Source: Candidatus Poribacteria bacterium
Lineage (GTDB): Bacteria > Poribacteria > WGA-4E > WGA-3G
Length of the DNA: 64,000 nucleotides
Assembly (NCBI GenBank): GCA_022827625.1
Contig: JAJEIE010000018.1
Span: 207,787-271,786, forward strand
Direction: 5' to 3'
The position numbers were made by a program, and so were the translations under genes. Below the pieces are notes generated by a model, which ran no database searches, had not been told where the DNA came from, and saw only the letters and a program-made list of their open reading frames with translations. Positions 26,101-33,887 of this stretch are shown one piece after another; the first letter of the stretch is position 1, and each line of letters starts with the position of its first letter.

Positions 26101-28823
26101 TGAAGGAAAATACCGCGACTTTGTCAATTCCAGTGCGATCGAGTTATAGACCAAACGTCTACCTTTCTGCGACACTGATGCGTCCGATGCCCCCGGATAC
26201 TGTCCCATCGAACCACTATCAACCGCTGCCGGCGCGGGCATTCGGCGTGATTCCCTTGAAACTTGATGCGACCCAGAGAAGGCTTTCGATAGACATGTTT
26301 CTCTCACAGCAAGATGCGACGGGGGGATCTTCAAAGATGCCTCTTTCCAGGGATGAGACGCGCACCGTGGACGGGGAAAGCACTGAGGTAACCGTCCGAC
26401 CGAACAGCAGTGTGGACATCACCTTCCAAGTACAAGGCAGGCGTTCATGGCAGAAATACGAGGTCTGTATCGCAGCGGTGGACGAAGGTATCCTTTCGCT
26501 GACGGATTTCCAAACGCCTAATCCACACGATTATTTCTATCGGCAGCGCGGATTAAAGACGCGCTCCTTTGACCTGTATAGCGGGATTTTACCTGAGATT
26601 GCAGGGCTTACTGATAACTCGAGCACAGGCGGTGATGCTGCACCCGACACAGCACGAGCGAAACGGCTTAATACCGGTAGCATCATACGGGTCAAACCCG
26701 TCTCGCTTTGGTCTGGATTCGTGCAAACCGATGGAAGGGGACGCGGTGCTGTTCAATTTAAGATTCCGCAATTCAACGGGAAATTACGATTGATGGCTGT
26801 TGCCTTCGCCGGAGCAGATTACGGCGCCACGCAAGCGTACTTGACCGTCCGTGAACCTATCGTCCTAACGCCGACCTTCCCGCGATTCTTGGCAGGTGGT
26901 GATAAACTCCGTGTACCTGTTACCCTTTTTAACGGGACAGGTGAGAATGGAGAATTTACTGTCAAATTGCAAAAGAGAGGTGCCGTGCAGCTTCTGTCGG
27001 CAGATCCCGCTGTAGGAGGGATTTCCAAATCCCAACCATCCACTGTAGGAGGGATTTCCAAATCCCGACAATCCCCTATAGAAGAAGGCTCCCAATCCCG
27101 ACGACTCTCTGTTGATGCCGGGGCAGAAGCACTGGCATTTTTCGATATTCGCGTTCACGATGCGATAGGCGAAGTCGGTTTCAATCTGTCTGCGCACGGT
27201 AATGCTGAAACAACCGAGATGGACGTGAAACTTCCGCTGCGTTCTACGGCACCACCCATCACGACAACAGGACAAGGCGTGGTCCGTGCTGGCGAACCGG
27301 TCGATTTCATTTTTCCGGCGAATTTGATACCGGATGCCTCGGAATTCAGCCTCACACTCTCGCCGTTTCCAAATATCGCTTTCGCCGATAGCCTCCGTTA
27401 TCTGGTCCGTTATCCGTACGGATGTTTGGAACAGACGACGAGTCGGGTCTTCCCGCTCCTCTATTTCAGTGATCTGGCGCGAAGCGTTGAGCCGATGCTC
27501 GCTGGTGATGATTTAGTGGACCACTATATTACGTCAGGGATCACTAAATTAGAAAGCATGCTAACGGCAAGGAATCATTTCGCTTACTGGCCCGGCGGTA
27601 CTTACGTCAACGCCTGGAGTAGTATCTATGCATCCCACTTCCTCGTTGAAGCTCGGAAAGCCGGGTATGAAGTGGCAGATCGCGTCTACGACGCAATGCT
27701 CGACGGTTTGCGGGAACGGGCGAAGTTCTCACTAAACGCAGAGGGGAGAGAGGGTTCTGAAAAAATCAAGACGGATATCGCGCTTGCGACCTATGCTGCG
27801 TATGTCTTAGCCGCCGCTGGACACCCGGATCGCGGAACGATGAATTATCTGAAGAATAGAGGGTTGAGTGGGCTTAGCGATTATAGCCACTTTCAACTTG
27901 CTGGCGCCTTCGCACTGAGTGGCGAATTAGAAACCGCCCTGTCAATGCTTCCGGTTTCAGTAGCGTTAGGTGCGAATGAGAAAAACAGTGCGCGATGGGA
28001 GACGGGCAATACGTTTGACTCTCCAATTCGATCACAAGCGATCATGCTGGATACGCTTGCCGAGGTCAACGAAAATCATCCATCAATCCCTATGCTCGTT
28101 AAGAATCTCAGAGACGCTGCATCCGACGGGAACCGATGGAGAACGACACAGGATAACGCTTTTGCTTTCCTGGCACTCGGGAAGATTATGAAGAAACAGA
28201 TGGACAGGAACTACACCGGCACTCTCAAACTCAATGGTGAAGATTTCGCTGAATTCGATGCAACGGAGGTACGTTATACCGATGAAGCATGGGACGGCGT
28301 GCGCGTGCAGATTTCTGTCGAAGGTGAGGGCAGCTGCTACTATTACTGGAGCGCATTTGGTATTCAACGCGGCTCCTATGTTGAGGAATACGAACGTGAA
28401 ATACAAGCGCGCCGTCGCTACTTCAATAAAGACGGTGAGGCGGTGGCTCGGCAGTTTGTACACGGCGATTTAATCGTCGCTGAGATAACCGTTAAAGCAC
28501 TGACTGCTAATCTGGAGAACGTCGTCGTTGTGGATATGTTGCCTGCAGGATTTGAAATCGAGAACCCACGGCTGGAGTCTCGAGCGGGCATTCCGTGGTT
28601 GAAGGCACAGGACTTCAAGCCGGACTATCTCGACATTCGCGATGATCGGCTCATTTTCTTCGGCACCTTCCCACGTCAGCGTGAACGTAAATTCTATTAC
28701 GCACTCCGTGCCGTCACGCACGGCGAATTTACCTTGCCACCCATCACTGCCGAAGCGATGTACGATGCAACGAAATCTACGGTAAGTGGTAGCGCGCGTA
28801 TTGAAGTGGTTACAGAGAAATGA
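23163..28823 (+). CDS. Bacterial alpha-2-macroglobulin, thioester type
   Basis: A 1886-aa periplasmic protein anchored by one N-terminal helix (about 9-31). Macroglobulin-like domains follow, with GVYRPGE near 580, and the thioester motif CLEQ at 1421-1424 (YGCLEQTTSR), which covalently traps proteases. The helical thioester-binding domain and a C-terminal receptor-like domain follow. The stop overlaps the start of pbpC (ATGA), the standard pairing in which the macroglobulin guards cell-wall synthesis. Residues about 1283-1316 are encoded by two intact and one decayed copy of an intergenic repeat, reading VGGISKS twice, next to the MG10-like domain. Confidence 0.92.
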   Translation: MVAKLSKDFLIGVIGLMALILVACIFYIVQDNMTARTRYSVETFTPQGKVPQWVDFSITFSEAIIDKSRIGTEIPAEAFRFTPAVQGTARWVARDRIGFFLNAPLAPAAQYTVQLTPDLNPSETFLLTGQKEFKFATEPFTVEQTRVEFTTNEAREQATGVGTIAFNYPVTTADLKAHLSVELDDGTEIPYQIETNAATARTVRFKTQRIKRGSADREIKVKIERGFKCTGGQIGLEKPHVTPVMLRGIGTLGVTYSDVWESDGTPYISVSFSAPVLADTIQPYLELTPTVAYQVVTDYRNIEIHGDFERRTTYTLKIQRGLTARNDAVLKQDYMTRLRIPDIRPQLRFLGDGFFLAREGQLNLGLATINIARVKLDIEKVFANNLIYVSKLERWSRWSRNLGKSIHTEVLDIPAQLNQEVTVPISLEDYLSDEHVGIFKVVARNADREWDSAHQWVLVTDLGITAKRAGDSLAVWVKSLATGAAVPTARVKLISDNNQTLLSGTTNWAGFVEFKEVAERTEGFTPFMITVAKRDDLAFVQLDRHEIATADFDISGPAYLQKGYEAFLYTSRGVYRPGETVELAGIVRAPKQATPGSLPARIEVLSPDGRILRELRQQTTKTGACEAKIPIPDYAQTGNYIAKMLIADKVVGRTQFQVEEFMPDRMKVGIATDKSIYRLGDEIDIQVEAVNLFGPPAAGRKVQVSCELRAVSLADADGVSSPDFDITQWRSFVFGNTESNFAKRFESQRIELGEIKTDPAGKARYQFAIPAALKAPSLLNGVLTATVSEIGGRAVTASRRVVIHPYSHYVGLRRTNTADAKIRQPVRIDYVAVDEAMAVAPGRALRLSLHKVHWNTILRQNTAGRYEYVSEPQTTEVETHDLTSAETPQTITLTPADYGEYRLRLEDLKSTATAEIGFYVNGWGNTSVSMEHPTRLDLTLNKPAYRSGETAKLQVKAPFPGTLLLTVEREKVLSYRTIVMKENTATLSIPVRSSYRPNVYLSATLMRPMPPDTVPSNHYQPLPARAFGVIPLKLDATQRRLSIDMFLSQQDATGGSSKMPLSRDETRTVDGESTEVTVRPNSSVDITFQVQGRRSWQKYEVCIAAVDEGILSLTDFQTPNPHDYFYRQRGLKTRSFDLYSGILPEIAGLTDNSSTGGDAAPDTARAKRLNTGSIIRVKPVSLWSGFVQTDGRGRGAVQFKIPQFNGKLRLMAVAFAGADYGATQAYLTVREPIVLTPTFPRFLAGGDKLRVPVTLFNGTGENGEFTVKLQKRGAVQLLSADPAVGGISKSQPSTVGGISKSRQSPIEEGSQSRRLSVDAGAEALAFFDIRVHDAIGEVGFNLSAHGNAETTEMDVKLPLRSTAPPITTTGQGVVRAGEPVDFIFPANLIPDASEFSLTLSPFPNIAFADSLRYLVRYPYGCLEQTTSRVFPLLYFSDLARSVEPMLAGDDLVDHYITSGITKLESMLTARNHFAYWPGGTYVNAWSSIYASHFLVEARKAGYEVADRVYDAMLDGLRERAKFSLNAEGREGSEKIKTDIALATYAAYVLAAAGHPDRGTMNYLKNRGLSGLSDYSHFQLAGAFALSGELETALSMLPVSVALGANEKNSARWETGNTFDSPIRSQAIMLDTLAEVNENHPSIPMLVKNLRDAASDGNRWRTTQDNAFAFLALGKIMKKQMDRNYTGTLKLNGEDFAEFDATEVRYTDEAWDGVRVQISVEGEGSCYYYWSAFGIQRGSYVEEYEREIQARRRYFNKDGEAVARQFVHGDLIVAEITVKALTANLENVVVVDMLPAGFEIENPRLESRAGIPWLKAQDFKPDYLDIRDDRLIFFGTFPRQRERKFYYALRAVTHGEFTLPPITAEAMYDATKSTVSGSARIEVVTEK
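27011..27109 (+). repeat. Intergenic repeat inserted in frame in the macroglobulin gene
   Basis: Copies start at 27011 and 27044 (TGTAGGAGGGATTTCCAAAT each), and a degraded third (CTATAGAAGAAGGCTCCC) at about 27077. All are in frame with no stop. Confidence 0.9.
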
Positions 28824-31408
28824 AGAAGTCAGCGCGTAAAGTTTCAAAGTCTGTAAAGTGTTCTAAAGTCCGTAAAGTTGTGAAGAATTTCCGTTCTTTT
28901 AAGCAGAAACTTCTTGCAACTTCTCAACTTCTCAACTTTAGTACACTTGCAAACTTTTTTCCGTTCTTACTGATTGCCACTCTCTTTATCCTCGCCAATT
29001 GGTGTTTTCCGCTGCCGAAAGCACAACTCCACCGACCGGCATCTCCGATCGTTTTGGATAGAAATGGTGAATGGCTTCGCGCATTTTTGGCTGCTGACGG
29101 TATGTGGCGATTTAGCTATCAGCCGTCGGCTGTCGGCAGTCAGCAAAGACGCGAGCCTTATAAAACGTCTCTTTTCTTTCCTGAGAGCCGAGAGCCGAGA
29201 ACCGACAGCCTTTCGCCATTATTACACCAAGCGGTCCTAACGTCGGAAGATAGGTGGTTTTACTACCACTTTGGTATTAACCCAATCTCCATTGCGACTG
29301 CCTTTTATGACAACTTCACAGCAGGCAAGGTCGTACGCGGTGGATCAACTATTACAATGCAGCTCGCACGGCTAATGGAGCCTAAAGTTCGGAACGTCCC
29401 AAACAAATTGTGGGAGATGTTCCGTGCCCTCCAACTTGAACTCGCCTATTCCAAATCCGAGATTTTAACCTTTTACTTCAATATGCTCCCCTACGGTGGA
29501 AATATTGTTGGGACGGCGGCGGCATCACGGTTTTACTTCAACAAACCGCAGTATGCGATGAGTCTCGGTGAAGCCGCGCTCCTCGCTGCAATTCCCAACG
29601 CTCCCGAACGCCTGCGTCCAGACAGATTCCCAGAAAATGCCAGAAAAGCACGAGAAAAAGTCCTGAACCGACTCCTCGCACACCGGCAGATTTCCGAACA
29701 GCAGTGGCGAGCGGCGTTGCAAGAACCGATTCCCACCAAACGCTATCCGCTCCCGTTCAAAGCACCGCACCTCGCACGTCTGCTCGTAAAGGGAAAAGGA
29801 CGGCACGCCGGACCAACGACGGGGGGCAGGATATACACGACGATAGATGTCAAAGTTCAAGAAACGGCACGTCGGATCCTTCGAGAATACCTTGATGCTT
29901 CTTATGCAGGGGTTGCCAGCCATCGCTTACCAAGCACAGGGGCTGTTGTCGTTATGGATACGCAGAGCCGTCAGGTTTTAGCCATGGTAGGTTCCCACGA
30001 CTTTTTCGACCGTAAGGCGTTAGGACAAGTAAACGGAACACTCGCACCCCGTTCTCCCGGCTCTGCACTGAAGCCTTTCGTCTATGCACTCGCAATAGAG
30101 CAAGGCTTGATTATGCCGGAGACCCTCTTATTTGATGTCCCTGTTACCTATGCCGGATATGAACCCGTGAACTATGACGGCAAATACAGCGGTTATGTTA
30201 CCGCACGTCAGGCACTTGCCCGTTCGCTGAATGTCCCGGCTGTTAATCTTAACGCACGGCTGAAAAACGATACACTGCACGCTTTTCTCAAACAGGCGGG
30301 GATTTCAACCCTCACAGGGGCGAAAAAGTATGGGCTTTCTATGGTGCTCGGTGGATGCGAAGTCAACTTGCTTGAACTCACAACACTTTACGCAGGGCTG
30401 GCAAATATGGGAGAATTCGCACCGTATCAATTGACCCTCTCAAACCGCGAACCGCGAATAGCGAACCGCGAACACAGCCATTCCCGGCGTTTGCTCCGAC
30501 AGGAAACAAGTTTCATCATAACCGAGATGCTCACAACTTTACAACTTCCGGCGAATACCGTTAAGAATCCTGAAGCGTTTGAAAGCACGATGAATCTACC
30601 AAAGATTGCGTGGAAAACAGGGACCTCCTACGGACACCGGGACGCTTGGTGTATCGGATATTCACCGAAATTAACGATTGGTGTTTGGTTAGGAAACTTT
30701 GATGGGAAGGGATCGTCGCAGATGAGCGGAACAGACGCAGCAACGCCTATTTTATTCGCACTCTTCACGGCACTGACAGGGCAGGATACACACCGCTGGT
30801 TCACGAAGCCGGAACAACTGAAAACACGAGATGTTTGCACGCTCAGCGGCGCCCCTGTTTCACCACACTGCCCGACCCGTAAAAGCGATCTATATATCTC
30901 TGGTGTTTCACCCGTTGCAACGTGTACGATGCACAAACGCATCTCTATTGATGCAGCGACCGGTTATAGCCTCTGCTCCCACTGTCGGAACCTTGACAAA
31001 ACGGAGTCACAAAATGGTTACAAGACTGTTAGTTTTGAAGAGTGGCCCGCAGCAGCAGCGACGTGGTTGACAGAAAATGGATTTGCTGTGCCGCTTTTAC
31101 CACCGCATAATCCTTTGTGCAACGGCGCAATCGCAGGGACACCACCCGTGATCTTGTCACCTACGGAAGACACTGTCTATTACATTCGACCGGGGATACC
31201 CTTGGAGCACCAAAAAATTCGACTCTCCGCCTCTGCTTCTAACAGGACACAGGAACTTTTCTGGTTCCTCGATGGTGAGTTAATTTTCAAAGGGAACGCA
31301 GGGCAGCAGTATTGGCTTACACCTGTCAAGGGAAAACATCTACTGACCTGCGTGGATGCGGAAGGCCGCTCAGCAAGCCTCCCGCTTCACATTTCGATGA
31401 TCCGATAA
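28820..31408 (+). CDS. pbpC: Penicillin-binding protein 1C
   Basis: An 862-aa bifunctional peptidoglycan synthase. One membrane helix is near 46-66. The glycosyltransferase-51 domain has SEDRWFYYHFG and RGGSTITMQLARL. The transpeptidase domain has the SxxK serine in GSALKPF, SLN, and KTGTS. A C-terminal BiPBP_C domain follows after CSHC-type cysteines. The start ATG overlaps the macroglobulin stop. Three segments are derived from intergenic repeats: residues about 6-46 (cytoplasmic tail), 99-130 and 541-552. All catalytic motifs are intact, so the protein is probably functional. Confidence 0.93.
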   Translation: MKKSARKVSKSVKCSKVRKVVKNFRSFKQKLLATSQLLNFSTLANFFPFLLIATLFILANWCFPLPKAQLHRPASPIVLDRNGEWLRAFLAADGMWRFSYQPSAVGSQQRREPYKTSLFFPESREPRTDSLSPLLHQAVLTSEDRWFYYHFGINPISIATAFYDNFTAGKVVRGGSTITMQLARLMEPKVRNVPNKLWEMFRALQLELAYSKSEILTFYFNMLPYGGNIVGTAAASRFYFNKPQYAMSLGEAALLAAIPNAPERLRPDRFPENARKAREKVLNRLLAHRQISEQQWRAALQEPIPTKRYPLPFKAPHLARLLVKGKGRHAGPTTGGRIYTTIDVKVQETARRILREYLDASYAGVASHRLPSTGAVVVMDTQSRQVLAMVGSHDFFDRKALGQVNGTLAPRSPGSALKPFVYALAIEQGLIMPETLLFDVPVTYAGYEPVNYDGKYSGYVTARQALARSLNVPAVNLNARLKNDTLHAFLKQAGISTLTGAKKYGLSMVLGGCEVNLLELTTLYAGLANMGEFAPYQLTLSNREPRIANREHSHSRRLLRQETSFIITEMLTTLQLPANTVKNPEAFESTMNLPKIAWKTGTSYGHRDAWCIGYSPKLTIGVWLGNFDGKGSSQMSGTDAATPILFALFTALTGQDTHRWFTKPEQLKTRDVCTLSGAPVSPHCPTRKSDLYISGVSPVATCTMHKRISIDAATGYSLCSHCRNLDKTESQNGYKTVSFEEWPAAAATWLTENGFAVPLLPPHNPLCNGAIAGTPPVILSPTEDTVYYIRPGIPLEHQKIRLSASASNRTQELFWFLDGELIFKGNAGQQYWLTPVKGKHLLTCVDAEGRSASLPLHISMIR
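28836..28958 (+). repeat. AAAGTTTGC-type repeat encoding the PbpC N-terminus
   Basis: GTAAAGTTTCAAAGTCTGTA at the start and ACACTTGCAAACTTTTTT at the end match the element at 22815, 44358 and 59391. It begins at codon 6 of pbpC and is translated as a basic cytoplasmic tail. Confidence 0.85.
29115..29210 (+). repeat. GCTATCAGCCGTCGGCTGTC-type repeat within pbpC
   Basis: GCTATCAGCCGTCGGCTGTC and GAGAACCGACAGCC flank a short unique centre. The same module lies between genes at 39861-39920, 53781-53814 and 59527-59546. It is in frame. Confidence 0.75.
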
Positions 31409-31430
31409 GCACGTTTACGACGCAGCGCGC

Positions 31431-32195
31431 TTAAAACCTACCGGAATTGGACTTCAGTTTACCCCACGTTGTTGTCAGCTTACCCTCCGCCTGCACGGCG
31501 AGGGCTGTCGCCATATTGGCTTTGACTTCCTCTGCGGTGAGGGCTACACTCCAAATCTTAAATTCATCAACCATGCCGTTGAAGAAATTGCTGCCACCCG
31601 TATTCGCCGCGATACACATACCTTCGGTGCCAAAATCCATGCGTGCATCGCCCCCGGCTTCCGCTTCAGCATCAAGTTCCCCGTTGATATACATCCACGC
31701 TGTTTTTCTGCTCTGAGACCCGACAAAATAGTACCATTCCGGCTCAAACTTATCATAGTTCGTAAGTGCTTCTAATTCTACACCTTGCGTCGCAAAGTAG
31801 AACCCGAATAATACACCGCCACGGTTGAAGGTAATGTGGGGCCGTCCACCACCATTCAAACGATATAGCAGATCAATACGGCCCCCACCCTCAATCTCCT
31901 CGTCGGGTTTGAACCAAAATTCGATCGTCATTTCCTTCGGTTGGTCAATTTTGAGGGGGTCAAAGTTGACGCTTCCGTTATTGAAATGGAGTGCCTGCCC
32001 GACAACACCTTCTACCCATTTGGCGTTTTCTATATCACCGACGAATCCGTTCGGAGATGTATCTTCCGCCTTATTGCCTTGTCCTTCATCAAAAGGCAGA
32101 TAAATGAGTAAATCTGTCGCTGGGTCGGCTGCCTGTCCGAGCGTGGTGCTCAGTAAGAACAGCGCAGCTCCGAAAAAATATGCTAAATGTTTCAT
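31431..32195 (-). CDS. Secreted LamG/concanavalin-like protein with KLTTTW tag
   Basis: A 254-aa exported protein. The signal peptide ends near GQA (residue 22). The body is one LamG-type jelly-roll domain: LLIYLPFDEGQGN, MTIEFWFKP, WMYINGELD, GMVDEFKIWSVALTAEEV. The protein ends KLTTTWGKLKSNSGRF. It is second in an operon, 10 bp after the upstream gene, whose product carries the same tag. LamG domains usually bind carbohydrate or protein; the ligand is unknown. AGAGGA lies before ATG 32195. Confidence 0.85.
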   Translation of the reverse strand: MKHLAYFFGAALFLLSTTLGQAADPATDLLIYLPFDEGQGNKAEDTSPNGFVGDIENAKWVEGVVGQALHFNNGSVNFDPLKIDQPKEMTIEFWFKPDEEIEGGGRIDLLYRLNGGGRPHITFNRGGVLFGFYFATQGVELEALTNYDKFEPEWYYFVGSQSRKTAWMYINGELDAEAEAGGDARMDFGTEGMCIAANTGGSNFFNGMVDEFKIWSVALTAEEVKANMATALAVQAEGKLTTTWGKLKSNSGRF

Positions 32196-32205
32196 CCTGT
32201 CCTCT

Positions 32206-33054
32206 TTAATGCGGAGATTTCAACTCTCCCCACGTTGTTGCTAATTTATCGATCGGTTCAACCGATAAAGTCTCTGGTAGGTAATAGTTAACGATGAATT
32301 CACCCATAATCTCGCCCCACGAGACACCCGGATGCGGGACATCGCCAACGTAGACCTGTATGAAGATACCCAGGCGACCCCCGGTGTCTGTGTTAAATAA
32401 CACACCCGGATCAACCCGTAAATCTTCCTTCGTATTTTCTGCCAGTGCGATCTCTAATTCCCACGGCGACTTGTCAAAATCTTCGACGTGGAGCGGATAA
32501 GACGTGTTATACTTCTTTAAACTCGGTATAAGGTCTTTGCCGTCCGGGGTCGGGGTCATTTCAACCGGATTGCCTTGCCAAGCGTCCGGACCTCTGCCCA
32601 TCCACACGTGTGCTTCTGGGACATCAACGACATGACCTATTGCCACCTGTCCGTTCGTTTCTGCGGGGCCCTCCGATGTGTAGAACGTGTATTCGCCCGT
32701 GTTGAAAATCGTGTTACCGGCATCAAGGAACTCTTCGAGCAGTGAACCGTCAGGCTTGGCGTTGCCGATGGGATAAATCGTTGACGGCGTGATACCCGTC
32801 AGAATCAAGGTATTTCCGCCACCCTCCGTGTGCGCTGCAACCCAATCCGCTAATCCCTTAATGTCCTTAGGATCGAAAGCCGTCAAGTTTACCTTATTCT
32901 CAATAAGTTTAATTACGGTGTCAATTTCCGCTTGCGCGCCTTTTGGATCTTCGCGTGCCCACGGGTGTGAATCCATGTGGATCGCAAAATTGTAATTGGC
33001 TTCCGCTTGACTGGAAACCAGAACTATTAGACAGAGAATAATTAGTTTCTTCAA
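32206..33054 (-). CDS. Secreted protein with ThuA-like features and KLATTW tag
   Basis: 282 aa starting at TTG 33054 behind GGAGGC; the frame is open further upstream without a ribosome site. The signal peptide is KKLIILCLIVLVSSQAEA. The mature part has LILTGITPSTIYP and FLDAGNTIFNTGEYTFY, which look like a ThuA/type-1 amidotransferase-like alpha/beta fold, but I cannot name the family with certainty. It ends DKLATTWGELKSPH. First gene of a two-gene operon of tagged exported proteins. Confidence 0.7.
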   Translation of the reverse strand: MKKLIILCLIVLVSSQAEANYNFAIHMDSHPWAREDPKGAQAEIDTVIKLIENKVNLTAFDPKDIKGLADWVAAHTEGGGNTLILTGITPSTIYPIGNAKPDGSLLEEFLDAGNTIFNTGEYTFYTSEGPAETNGQVAIGHVVDVPEAHVWMGRGPDAWQGNPVEMTPTPDGKDLIPSLKKYNTSYPLHVEDFDKSPWELEIALAENTKEDLRVDPGVLFNTDTGGRLGIFIQVYVGDVPHPGVSWGEIMGEFIVNYYLPETLSVEPIDKLATTWGELKSPH

Positions 33055-33154
33055 CGTTTTGCCTCCAAATTGTGTCAGAATTGAGATTAGTTTATGCAAA
33101 AACGAATAATCTGTCAACCTTCTACTTACATCTCATAGGATCATTTAGTTCTTC

Positions 33155-33216
33155 TGTAGGAGGGATTTCCAAATCCCGACGCTTCGTTGTAGGAGCGAGT
33201 TCTCATTCGCGACTCG
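33155..33216. repeat. TGTAGGAGG repeats, two variants in tandem
   Basis: A standard TGTAGGAGGGATTTCC unit (33155-33179) is followed by TGTAGGAGCGAGTTCTCATT with GCGACTCG. In the second the hairpin is GCGAGTTCTCATTCGC, a different stem with the same layout. Confidence 0.7.
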
Positions 33217-33264
33217 CCCACTCAAATGCGCGAAAAACCTTAAAACTAAATAGCCCTGCACATC

Positions 33265-33636
33265 TCACATGCCTCGGATCGCGGCAACAGTCAGGCACCC
33301 CCATCCGATGATAAATGCCAACCCACCGATTGGGGTAATCGCACCGAGCCACCGAATGCCTGTGAGGCTCAGTATGTAGAGACTCCCAGAGAAAATTAGA
33401 ATGCCCGCAAAAAAGCACCAGCCCGCTGTCGTCGTGAGGTGATGCTGCCACTGTGATGCCGCCCACGCCGCACCGAGCAGCCCCAAACTGTGATACATCT
33501 GATACCGAACCCCTACCTCGAACGTCTCAAGCATCTCTGGCGTGAGTGTCGATTTAAGGGAGTGCGCCCCAAACGCACCAAAAGCGACACCAAGTAGACC
33601 CAAACCCGAACCGAGGGCAAAGAAAAGATTTGGCAT
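33265..33636 (-). CDS. DUF423 (YgdD-like) membrane protein
   Basis: A 123-aa protein with four predicted membrane helices. The N-terminal GLGLLGVAFGAFGAHSLK and YQMYHSLGLL, and the later FFAGILIFSGSLYILSL, are the DUF423 signature. Perfect SD AAGGAGGT lies before ATG 33636. Inner membrane; function unknown for the family. It stands alone between an exported-protein operon and a divergent EF-G gene. Confidence 0.88.
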   Translation of the reverse strand: MPNLFFALGSGLGLLGVAFGAFGAHSLKSTLTPEMLETFEVGVRYQMYHSLGLLGAAWAASQWQHHLTTTAGWCFFAGILIFSGSLYILSLTGIRWLGAITPIGGLAFIIGWGCLTVAAIRGM

Positions 33637-33790
33637 GGATACCTCCTTTCAGAAATTGATAACTACATTCAATTATAACTTAAATCGCGCGAATCGTGTC
33701 TAATATTTTCCATGAACTCCTATTCAAAATCCGCGATTCAGACGACCAAAAACTTATAACTTATAACCCACCCCTCACAAAAATATTTTC

Positions 33791-33819
33791 TTGACATTTT
33801 TGACACGCTATGCTAATAT
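33791..33819 (+). promoter_or_regulatory. Promoter TTGACA-17-TAATAT for the EF-G-like gene
   Basis: -35 TTGACA (33791-33796) and -10 TAATAT (33814-33819). The predicted start of transcription excludes a coding start at 33810 and supports ATG 33888. Confidence 0.7.
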
Positions 33820-33887
33820 GTAATTTTAAACGGCATAGCTCACTCTATTCCGTGTGGTTAACAGTAAAAGGAGAAAAATTAGGACGT

